The notes under the pieces are model-generated. The model had not been told where the DNA came from, did not search any database, and saw nothing but the letters and a program-made list of their open reading frames with translations. 10,163 nucleotides of DNA from Chloroflexi bacterium UBA4736. Its GTDB lineage: Bacteria > Chloroflexota > Dormibacteria > Dormibacterales > Dormibacteraceae. The stretch spans positions 1-10,163 of the forward strand of contig DHIW01000006.1 in the NCBI GenBank assembly GCA_002404015.1. The letters run 5' to 3'. Positions 5,186 through 10,163 of the stretch are shown here, piece after piece (positions within the stretch are counted from its first letter, which is position 1; every line of letters starts with the position of its first letter). Made by a program: the position numbers and the translations under genes.

Positions 5186-5500
5186 ATGGGCCTTGACACT
5201 CTGCGGTCCCGTGAGCGCCACGTCGCTCTCTTCGAACGCTACGGCTCGCTGCTGACCGACCACCAGCGAGAGATCCTCGACCTCTACCTGGGTCGGGACT
5301 GGTCGTTGGCTGAGGTCGCTCAGGCCCGGGAGACCTCCCGGGCCGCGGTCCACGACCTGGTCCGCCGCGCGGCCCAGTCGATGGAGGAGTACGAGACGCG
5401 CCTTGGGCTCCTCGCGGAGCGGGCCGCGATGGCGCGCGAGCTGGGCGAGGTCAGGCGGCGGCTGGTCCGCCTGGAGACGCGGCTGGGAGTCAGCGCCTGA
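5186..5500 (+). CDS. ylxM: YlxM/p13-like HTH protein
   Basis: The 104-residue protein belongs to the YlxM/p13 family, small helix-turn-helix proteins encoded next to ffh and shown in streptococci and mycoplasmas to associate with or modulate the SRP. The N-terminal part fits the family pattern (LFERYGSLLTDHQREILDLYLGRDWS-type core, 15-40), followed by the sigma-region-4-like HTH LAEVAQARETSRAAVHDLVRR (41-61) and a charged helical C-terminal part. The ATG at 5186 is supported by the -10 hexamers just upstream. Its TGA overlaps the ffh ATG by one base (TGATG, 5498-5502), so the two are translationally coupled. It is the first gene of the long plus-strand operon. Confidence is high from both sequence and position. 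Confidence 0.93.
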   Translation: MGLDTLRSRERHVALFERYGSLLTDHQREILDLYLGRDWSLAEVAQARETSRAAVHDLVRRAAQSMEEYETRLGLLAERAAMARELGEVRRRLVRLETRLGVSA

Positions 5501-6840
5501 TGTTCGAGAGCCTCAGCGACCGCTTGGGCGCGGCCCTCAAGAAGCTCACGGGGCGCGGGGTTCTGCGCCCCGAGGACGTGGAGGCGGCCCTGAAGGAGGT
5601 CCGCATGGCGCTCCTCGAGGCCGACGTCAACTACAAGGTCGTGAAGGAGTTCGGCGAGAAGATCCGGGCGCGGGTGACGGGCGCCGAGGTCAGCCAGAGC
5701 CTCACCCCTGCCCAGCAGGTGGTGAAGGTCGTGCACGAGGAGCTGGTCGACCTGCTGGGCGCCAACTCGGACGGCCTGCACTACTCCCCCGAGCCGCCCA
5801 CCGTGCTGATGCTGGTCGGCCTGCAGGGTTCCGGCAAGACCACGACCAGCGTCAAGCTGGCGCTGCTCGGAAGGCGCGACGGTCGGCGGCCGATGGTGGT
5901 CGCCCTGGACCTCCGCCGGCCGGCCGCGGTGCAGCAGCTCCGCACCTTGGCGGAGCGCGAGGGCGTCGACTTCCACAGCGGTTCGGGACCGGTCGAGGAG
6001 ATCGCCCGGGAGGCGCTGGCAGCGGCCTCGGCCGCGGGCGACGACCTGGTAATCCTCGACACCGCCGGCCGCCTGCACGCCGATGCTGAGCTCATGGACG
6101 AGCTGCGCCGCCTGCGCGCCGCGATCCCGGTCAGCGAGGCCCTTCTCGTCGCGGACGCCATGACCGGCCAGGAGGCGGTCAATGTCGGCCGGGCCTTCCA
6201 TGACGCAGTCGACGTGTCGGGCGTCATCCTCACCAAGCTCGACGGCGACGCCAGGGGCGGCGCCGCACTCTCGCTGCGCTACGCGACCGGCCAGCAGGTG
6301 CGGTTCGCCGGCGTCGGCGAGAAGCCGGCCGACCTGGAGGTGTTCCACGCCGACCGGATGGCGTCGCGGATCCTGGGAATGGGCGACATGCTCAGCCTGA
6401 TCGAGAAGGCCGGGCGTGCGGTCGACCCCGAGGCCGCCAAGCAGGTCGAGAGGAACCTGCGCTCCGGCCACCTGACGTTCGACGACTTCCTGCTCCAGAT
6501 CCGGCAGCTGAAGAGCATGGGCTCGGTGGCCAGCGTGATCGACATGATGCCCGGGGCCGGCCAGCTTAAGGGCCAGATGGGCGAGGCCGATCCCGAGCTG
6601 CAGGTCCGCAAGATGGAGGCGATCATCCTCTCGATGACCGCCCGGGAGCGGGCCCACCCAGACGTGATCGACGGGAGCCGCCGGCGCCGGATCGCCAGCG
6701 GCAGCGGAGTCCAGGTCGCAGACGTAAACCGGCTGCTGAAGGCGCGCGAGCAGATGCAGCAGCTGGTGAAGCAGTTCGCCACCCCCAAGGGCCGTGCCCG
6801 CGGCGGGCTCGGCGCATTCGGCCGCCTGCTCGGCGGCTGA
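5500..6840 (+). CDS. ffh: Signal recognition particle protein Ffh (SRP54)
   Basis: Ffh binds SRP RNA and the signal sequences of nascent membrane proteins, then docks with FtsY as a GTPase. The 446-residue protein has the complete N-G-M layout. The N domain is residues 1-95. In the G domain are [10 protein letters not shown] (107-116), [12 protein letters not shown] (136-147), DTAGR (187-191), [10 protein letters not shown] (245-254) and GVGEK (271-275). The M domain (about 325-440) has the Met-rich segment around [12 protein letters not shown] and the RNA-binding motif [11 protein letters not shown]. Unlike FtsY in this window, it keeps the canonical T-K-x-D motif. Length is normal for the family. 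The ATG overlaps the ylxM stop by one base; rpsP follows 19 bp downstream. The SRP RNA gene is not in this window. Identification is firm. Confidence 0.98.
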   Translation: MFESLSDRLGAALKKLTGRGVLRPEDVEAALKEVRMALLEADVNYKVVKEFGEKIRARVTGAEVSQSLTPAQQVVKVVHEELVDLLGANSDGLHYSPEPPTVLMLVGLQGSGKTTTSVKLALLGRRDGRRPMVVALDLRRPAAVQQLRTLAEREGVDFHSGSGPVEEIAREALAAASAAGDDLVILDTAGRLHADAELMDELRRLRAAIPVSEALLVADAMTGQEAVNVGRAFHDAVDVSGVILTKLDGDARGGAALSLRYATGQQVRFAGVGEKPADLEVFHADRMASRILGMGDMLSLIEKAGRAVDPEAAKQVERNLRSGHLTFDDFLLQIRQLKSMGSVASVIDMMPGAGQLKGQMGEADPELQVRKMEAIILSMTARERAHPDVIDGSRRRRIASGSGVQVADVNRLLKAREQMQQLVKQFATPKGRARGGLGAFGRLLGG

Positions 6841-6847
6841 CAATCAC

Positions 6848-6853
6848 AGGAGG
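6848..6853 (+). promoter_or_regulatory. Shine-Dalgarno that decides the rpsP TTG start
   Basis: A perfect AGGAGG stands 6 nt before TTG 6860. The ATG at 6855 is too close and gives only M-H-W before TAA, so TTG is the real start. Confidence 0.8.
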
Positions 6854-6859
6854 CATGCA

Positions 6860-7129
6860 TTGGTAAAGATCAGGCTGACTCGGAGAGGGGCCAAGAAGCG
6901 GCCCTTCTACCGGCTCGTGGTTTCGGACGCCCGCTCACCGCGGGACGGCCGGTTCATCGACCAGCTCGGCTACTACGACCCGCTGACCGAGCCGGCGACC
7001 GTGAAGATCGACGAAGAGAAGGTGGCGAAGTGGCTCAGCCAGGGCGCGCAGCCCTCCGACGCCGCCCGCAGCCTCTTGAAAAGGGAGGGGATCCTTGAGC
7101 GATACGCAGCGGCCCGAAAGTCGGGATAG
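6860..7129 (+). CDS. rpsP: 30S ribosomal protein S16
   Basis: S16 binds 16S rRNA early in 30S assembly. The 89-residue product starts at TTG 6860 with the family's hallmark [20 protein letters not shown], then [19 protein letters not shown] and the ending region [13 protein letters not shown]. Length is normal. The start is decided by AGGAGG 6 nt upstream. The gene follows ffh after 19 bp and its last 35 bases are shared with the start of khpA in another frame, so the two are tightly coupled. It belongs to the ffh-rimM-trmD-rplS operon. Confidence 0.97.
   Translation: MVKIRLTRRGAKKRPFYRLVVSDARSPRDGRFIDQLGYYDPLTEPATVKIDEEKVAKWLSQGAQPSDAARSLLKREGILERYAAARKSG
7083..7090 (+). promoter_or_regulatory. 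Shine-Dalgarno for the khpA TTG start, inside rpsP
   Basis: GGGAGGGG (7083-7090), within the rpsP coding sequence, places GGAGG 6 nt before TTG 7095. It supports this start and hence the long Gly/Arg-rich N terminus of the KH protein. Confidence 0.7.
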
Positions 7130-7505
7130 GCCGGGGGGCTTTCGACGGGCCTTCGGGAGCGGCGGCGGCGGCGGCGACAGAGGCGGCTCCGGCGGCGGCG
7201 AGCGCGGGGGCGACCGGGGCGGGTTTCGGCGCGGCTACTCGGGTCCTCCGGGGCCGCCGGTGGACTACCGAGGCCTGGTCGAGTGGATCGCGAAGTCGGT
7301 GGCGGACAAGCCGGACGAGGTCGACGTCAACGCGGTCGAGCGCGGCCACGGCACGGTCGCTCTCAAAGTGAAGATGGCCGACGACGACGTCGGCCGCCTG
7401 ATCGGCAAGGCGGGTCGCAACATCGAGGCGATCCGGAACCTCGTGCGAGTGGCTTCCCTGCGCGAGCGCAAGCGGGTGTTCGTGGACCTTGCGAACACCA
7501 AATGA
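7095..7505 (+). CDS. khpA: KhpA-like KH-domain RNA-binding protein with an RGG-type N-terminal extension
   Basis: KhpA (YlqC) is a small KH-domain RNA-binding protein usually encoded between rpsP and rimM; in Gram-positives it works with KhpB/EloR in cell elongation and RNA control. The KH domain is residues 57-136: [21 protein letters not shown], then the nucleic-acid-binding GxxG loop as GKAG (104-107) in [20 protein letters not shown]. Most family members are 75-85 residues, but this one has about 55 extra N-terminal residues rich in Gly and Arg with several RGG/RG repeats (14-47), likely disordered and RNA-binding. The TTG start inside rpsP is supported by GGGAGGGG upstream, so the extension is probably translated. 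It overlaps rpsP by 35 bp and precedes rimM by 4 bp. Family is firm; the role of the tail is inference. Confidence 0.92.
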   Translation: MSDTQRPESRDRPGGFRRAFGSGGGGGDRGGSGGGERGGDRGGFRRGYSGPPGPPVDYRGLVEWIAKSVADKPDEVDVNAVERGHGTVALKVKMADDDVGRLIGKAGRNIEAIRNLVRVASLRERKRVFVDLANTK

Positions 7506-7509
7506 CGCG

Positions 7510-8001
7510 ATGATCCGCGTCGGCCAGGTCGCAGGCGCCTTCGGGGTGGACGGAGCTGTCAAGGTCGTGCCCTTGACAGATTTCGACGACCGGTTCCAGC
7601 CCGGTGCCGAGCTGATCGTGGAAGGCGAGACCCACCGGGTGGAGTGGAGCCGGCGCCGGGCGCCCGGGCTGGTGGTCAAGCTGCACGGCCTCGACGACCG
7701 CACCCGCGCAGCGCTGCTCCAGGGCCGCTACCTGGAGATACCGGAGTCGGCCGCCCGCCGGCTGCCCCCTGGCAGCTACTACGCGCACCAGCTGGTCGGC
7801 CTGCCGGTCGCGACCCAGTCGGGCACCGAGCTGGGCGTGCTTTCGGACATCCTCGAGCGTCCGGCCAACGATGTCTGGGTGGCCCACCTGGGCACCATCG
7901 AGCGGCTGATCCCGGCCACCCGCGAGGCGGTGGTCGCGGTGGACCTGGAGGCGGGCCGGATCCTGGTGGCTGACTGGCTGCTCGAGTTCGAGGAGGTCTG
8001 A
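7510..8001 (+). CDS. rimM: Ribosome maturation factor RimM
   Basis: RimM binds S19 and helps mature the 30S head (3' domain of 16S rRNA). The 163-residue protein begins MIRVGQVAGAFGVDGAVKVVPLTD, the typical start of the N-terminal beta-barrel, and has a C-terminal PRC-barrel with SYYAHQLVGLPV and ERLIPATREAVVAVDLEAGR. ATG 7510, 4 bp after the khpA stop, is chosen because it starts right at the conserved motif. An in-frame TTG at 7489 would add seven residues and overlap khpA; neither has a good Shine-Dalgarno, so coupling to khpA is likely. trmD follows after 5 bp. Identification is firm. Confidence 0.95.
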   Translation: MIRVGQVAGAFGVDGAVKVVPLTDFDDRFQPGAELIVEGETHRVEWSRRRAPGLVVKLHGLDDRTRAALLQGRYLEIPESAARRLPPGSYYAHQLVGLPVATQSGTELGVLSDILERPANDVWVAHLGTIERLIPATREAVVAVDLEAGRILVADWLLEFEEV

Positions 8002-8006
8002 CCTCG

Positions 8007-8675
8007 GTGCGCTTCGACGTCGTCAGCATCTTCCCGGACGTGTTCGAGCCCGCGTTCCGGCAAGGCGTGGTCGGCCGCGCGGTCGCCGCGGGCCTGGTCT
8101 CGCTCCACGCCCACGACCTGCGCGCCTACACCCACGACCGGCACCGGCAGGTCGACGACATGCCGTTCGGCGGCGGCGCCGGGATGGTTCTGAAGCCGGA
8201 GCCGATCTTCGAGGCGGTGGAGGCGATCCGCACCCAGAACCCCGGTCCCGTCATCCTGATGGAGCCCTGGGGCGAGCCTCTGACCCAGTCACTGGCCGCC
8301 GAGCTGGCCGGCGAGCCGGGCCTGGTCATCGTCTGCGGCCGGTACGAGGGCGTCGACGACCGGGTCCGTGAGGCGCTGGCCGACCGCGAGGTCTCGATCG
8401 GCGACTACGTGCTGAGCGGCGCCGAGCTGCCGGCGATGGTGCTGATCGACGCGGTGGCGCGGCTGGTGCCGGGAGTCGTGGGCGACGAGGAGTCGCTGAA
8501 GCAGGACGTTTTCACGTCTGCGGCCGGCGGGTTCCCCCAGTACACGAGGCCGGCCGAGTACCGAGGCCTGAAGGTGCCGGCAGTCCTGACGTCGGGAGAC
8601 CACGCGGCGATCGCCGAATGGCGGCGCCGCGAGGCGCGGTCTAAAACCAAGAGAATCACGGAGAGAGCGAAATGA
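8007..8675 (+). CDS. trmD: tRNA (guanine-N1)-methyltransferase TrmD
   Basis: TrmD methylates G37 of tRNAs next to the anticodon and prevents frameshifting. It is an SPOUT enzyme with a trefoil-knot SAM site, acting as a dimer. The 222-residue product has [32 protein letters not shown] (42-61), [11 protein letters not shown] (110-120), the knot segment [15 protein letters not shown] (130-144), [10 protein letters not shown] with R152 and the catalytic-type Asp D167 in Q-D-V-F, then PQYTRP (177-182) and [11 protein letters not shown]. Two spots differ from E. coli: the SAM loop S-P-Q-G reads E-P-W-G (86-89), and the second Gly of the knot G-G-E is Ala (A139). The C-terminal tail is short. GTG 8007 has AGGAGG (7991-7996) 10 nt upstream inside rimM. 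Its TGA overlaps the rplS ATG as ATGA. Confidence 0.96.
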   Translation: MRFDVVSIFPDVFEPAFRQGVVGRAVAAGLVSLHAHDLRAYTHDRHRQVDDMPFGGGAGMVLKPEPIFEAVEAIRTQNPGPVILMEPWGEPLTQSLAAELAGEPGLVIVCGRYEGVDDRVREALADREVSIGDYVLSGAELPAMVLIDAVARLVPGVVGDEESLKQDVFTSAAGGFPQYTRPAEYRGLKVPAVLTSGDHAAIAEWRRREARSKTKRITERAK

Positions 8676-9088
8676 ACGTCATCGACGAGCTCGAGCGCGA
8701 GCAGCAGAAGGAGTCCGTCCCCGAGCTTCGGCCGGGCGACACGATCAAGGTCCACGCCAAGGTGGTCGAGGGGACGCGGGAGCGCATCCAGGTCTTCGAG
8801 GGCCTGGTGATCAGGGTCACCGGCGGGGGCCTGCGCCGCAACTTCACGGTGCGCCGGGTGGCGCACGGTGTCGGCGTGGAGCGGACGTTCCTCATCCACT
8901 CGCCGCGCATCGACAAGATCGAGGTCCTGCGCCATGGCGAGGTGCGCCAGGCCAGGCTCTACTACCTGCGCGGCAAGGTGGGCAAGGACGCCCGGATCCG
9001 CGAGCGCCGCGAGCCGGTCGCCCCGGGGAGCGCCAAGGCCGCCAAGCGGGCCAAGGCAGCGCAGTCCGAAGTCGTCGCTGACAGCTAG
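8672..9088 (+). CDS. rplS: 50S ribosomal protein L19
   Basis: L19 sits at the 30S-50S interface. The 138-residue protein matches the family throughout: [42 protein letters not shown] and the signature [20 protein letters not shown], then [16 protein letters not shown]. The usual L19 ends near residue 113-118; here an extra Lys/Ala-rich tail of about 20 residues follows ([10 protein letters not shown]), probably a flexible rRNA-binding extension. The ATG overlaps the trmD stop by 4 bp (ATGA), with GGAGAGAG (8660-8667) upstream. It is the last gene of the operon; a long inverted repeat follows. Confidence 0.97.
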   Translation: MNVIDELEREQQKESVPELRPGDTIKVHAKVVEGTRERIQVFEGLVIRVTGGGLRRNFTVRRVAHGVGVERTFLIHSPRIDKIEVLRHGEVRQARLYYLRGKVGKDARIRERREPVAPGSAKAAKRAKAAQSEVVADS

Positions 9089-9101
9089 CAGGGCTGCTGT
9101 T

Positions 9102-9158
9102 CTGGCGGCGAGGCAGGTGCCCTTAACGACCTGCCTTGCCACTCGCCTGAGCCGCCAG
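9102..9158 (+). terminator. Nested inverted repeats after rplS, probable operon end
   Basis: An outer stem CTGGCGGC (9102-9109) / GCCGCCAG (9151-9158) encloses an inner perfect stem AGGCAGGT (9111-9118) / ACCTGCCT (9129-9136) with a 10-nt loop. No T-run follows either stem. The structure lies between the rplS stop and the rnhB start and shares bases with the rnhB -35. It could be a U-tract-less terminator, an RNase stop, or a structured 3' end. Confidence 0.5.
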
Positions 9159-9165
9159 CTAGGCT
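9136..9165 (+). promoter_or_regulatory. Promoter of rnhB-yraN, leaderless
   Basis: TTGCCA (9136-9141; 5 of 6 to TTGACA), an 18-bp spacer and TAGGCT (9160-9165; TANNNT type) lead to GTG 9173 seven nt downstream, so transcription should start at the start codon. This is the best promoter in the window with both boxes. No Shine-Dalgarno precedes the GTG. Confidence 0.6.
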
Positions 9166-9172
9166 GCTGTCC

Positions 9173-9820
9173 GTGAAGAAGCGCCGGACTCGCCGCCCGC
9201 TCCTGTGGGCCTCCGAGAAGGTCGCCCAGGAGATGGGTTTCAGCGTCGTGGCCGGCATCGACGAGGTCGGCTTGGGCCCGCTCGCCGGCCCCGCGGTGGC
9301 GGCGGCGGTGGTGCTGCCCTGGCGGGCCCGGCTGCCCGGCCTCAACGACTCCAAGCAGCTCACAGCCGAGCAGCGCGAGCGGCTGGACCGGCAGATACGC
9401 CGCCTCGCGGTGGCGTGGGGGATCGGCGTGGTGGAAGCCTCCCAGATCGACAGCGGCGGCCTGACCCGCGCCCGCCAGCTGGCGATGACGGGTGCCGTGA
9501 ACGCCCTCGCCGTGTCCGCCCAGTACCTGCTGGTGGACGCCTGGGACGTGCCCGACCTGCCGCTCCCCCAGATGTGCGTGGTGAAGGGCGACGCCGTTTG
9601 CGCCTCCATCATGGCGGCGAGCATCGTGGCCAAGGTCCACCGGGACCGGCTCATGGTCGAGTACGACGGCCTCTACCCCGGCTACGGGTTCGCCCTCCAC
9701 AAGGGCTACGCCACGCCCAGCCACAAGCGCGCGCTGCGTGCGCTGGGCCCCAGCCCCATCCACAGGATGTCGTGGGCGCCGATCCGAGAAGTGCTGGCGC
9801 TCAGCACCGCCGCCGTCTAG
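9173..9820 (+). CDS. rnhB: Ribonuclease HII
   Basis: RNase HII cleaves the RNA strand of RNA-DNA hybrids and starts removal of single ribonucleotides from DNA. The 215-residue protein carries the D-E-D-D set: D30 E31 in GIDEVGLGPLAGP, D122 in LLVDAWD, and D140 in VVKGDAVCASIMAASIVAKVHRDRLM. NDSKQLT (58-64) and YPGYGFALHKGYATPSHKRAL are also typical. One change stands out: the G-R-G motif after D-E is G-L-G (33-35), and the family's Arg is rarely lost. The Tyr of the conserved GYGFxxHKGY segment is kept. A basic N-terminal piece (KKRRTRRP) precedes the core. The GTG start fits the promoter 7 nt upstream. yraN starts within its last 49 bases. Identification is firm; activity with Leu34 is untested. 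Confidence 0.95.
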   Translation: MKKRRTRRPLLWASEKVAQEMGFSVVAGIDEVGLGPLAGPAVAAAVVLPWRARLPGLNDSKQLTAEQRERLDRQIRRLAVAWGIGVVEASQIDSGGLTRARQLAMTGAVNALAVSAQYLLVDAWDVPDLPLPQMCVVKGDAVCASIMAASIVAKVHRDRLMVEYDGLYPGYGFALHKGYATPSHKRALRALGPSPIHRMSWAPIREVLALSTAAV

Positions 9821-10137
9821 GCCGCGCCGGGGAGGCCGCTGCCGCGAGCTTCCTCGAGAGGCTCGGCTACCGCGTCATCGGCGCGGGCTTCCTGGCCCGG
9901 CGGGGCGAGCTGGACCTCATCTGCCGTCACGGGGAGCGGCTGGTCCTGGTCGAGGTGAAGACGCGCAGCTCGGCGGCGCTCGGCGCGCCGGCGGAGGCGG
10001 TAGACGCGCGCAAGCGTCGCGCCCTGGGCGCCGCGGCGGCCGAGTACCGGGCGCTGGCGGGCTGGCAGGGCCCGATCGAGTTCGCGGTGGTGTCGGTTCA
10101 GGGTGACGAGCTGGAGCTGATCGAGGATCCCTTCTGA
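9772..10137 (+). CDS. yraN: YraN family (UPF0102) endonuclease-fold protein
   Basis: YraN proteins are small PD-(D/E)XK-fold proteins found next to rnhB or in dprA regions; their role in DNA metabolism is not settled. From GTG 9772 the product is 121 residues: a short leader, LGRAGEAAAASFLERLGYRV (16-35) with E21, RRGELDLI (43-50) with D48, LVLVEVKTRSS (57-67) with E61 and K63, and then K-R-R-A-L-G-A-A-A-A-E-Y and an E-L-I-E-D-P-F end. All presumed active-site residues are present. GTG 9772 overlaps rnhB by 49 bp; it is the only sensible in-frame start upstream of the conserved LGRxGE, and AGGA lies 4 nt before it. It is probably co-transcribed with rnhB. Nothing recognisable follows before the window ends. 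Confidence 0.92.
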   Translation: MGADPRSAGAQHRRRLGRAGEAAAASFLERLGYRVIGAGFLARRGELDLICRHGERLVLVEVKTRSSAALGAPAEAVDARKRRALGAAAAEYRALAGWQGPIEFAVVSVQGDELELIEDPF

Positions 10138-10151
10138 AACCTAGTGTCCTG

Positions 10152-10163
10152 GAACCAAAGTTC
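10152..10163. other. Small inverted repeat at the right edge
   Basis: GAAC-CAAA-GTTC forms a 4-bp stem right at the window edge after the yraN stop, preceded by CTAGTGTCCTG (10141-10151). It may be part of a terminator or the end of a larger repeat or insertion element; the cut-off prevents a decision. Confidence 0.15.

Larger units (their letters stand above)
9082..9170 (+). repeat. Imperfect direct repeat flanking the rplS-rnhB intergenic region
   Basis: CAGCTAG-CAGG-GCTGCTGT (9082-9100) recurs as CAGCTAGGCTGCTGT (9156-9170), the second copy lacking the 4-nt CAGG. The first copy spans the rplS stop codon; the second makes up the rnhB -10 region. Origin by local duplication is plausible. 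Confidence 0.5.

Noticed and set aside
7141..7235. GGC-rich tract as a DNA repeat element
   Set aside because: It is codon-level repetition of Gly/Arg codons within the khpA reading frame rather than an independent repeat.
10138..10163. CTAGTGTCCTGGAAC at the right edge as the end of an insertion sequence
   Set aside because: Only 26 bases are visible, with no transposase and no second end, so this cannot be supported.

Overview
The window is about 10 kb of very G+C-rich, densely packed bacterial chromosome. Its core is the widely conserved block ylxM-ffh-rpsP-khpA-rimM-trmD-rplS-rnhB-yraN, with ftsY a few kilobases upstream. That order, the high G+C content, frequent GTG and TTG starts and promoters that fire almost onto the start codon suggest a high-G+C Terrabacteria lineage, such as Dormibacterota/Chloroflexota or a deep actinobacterial relative. 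The lineage cannot be fixed from sequence alone. No mobile element, tRNA, rRNA or CRISPR array is seen.

Layout. (1) Positions 1-203, minus strand: the first 41 codons of a secreted protein, preceded by a 27-codon leader ORF that overlaps its start by ATGA. (2) Positions 204-586: non-coding. (3) Positions 599-2216, plus: ftsY and a PHP-domain phosphoesterase. (4) Positions 2184-3265, minus: an inositol-monophosphatase family enzyme behind a one-domain Lrp/AsnC ligand-binding protein. (5) Positions 3283-3939, plus: a SAM methyltransferase, divergent from the Lrp gene across 17 bp. (6) Positions 3888-4562, minus: a secreted LysM lytic transglycosylase. (7) Positions 4661-5125, plus: an Mrr-like endonuclease-fold protein without the usual active-site lysine. 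(8) Positions 5186-9088, plus: ylxM, ffh, rpsP, khpA, rimM, trmD, rplS, tightly spaced or overlapping. (9) Positions 9173-10137, plus: rnhB and yraN, from their own promoter.

How the genes work together. FtsY and Ffh are the two GTPases of co-translational membrane targeting. YlxM is the small SRP-associated HTH protein. RpsP, RplS, RimM, TrmD and KhpA make or tune ribosomes and tRNA. RnhB and YraN are nucleic-acid maintenance proteins. The genes between ftsY and ylxM form no recognisable pathway and look like an insertion that splits the SRP pair.

The most interesting points are a recurrent (T/G)ANNNT element 6-8 nt before starts that lack a Shine-Dalgarno sequence (leaderless transcription, including one almost fully overlapping divergent pair of -10 elements), the IMPase gene whose best start is one base out of frame, the RGG-rich tail fused to KhpA, the lysine-less Mrr-like protein, and motif changes in FtsY, TrmD and RnhB. 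None of these amounts to a clear new defence or metabolic system.
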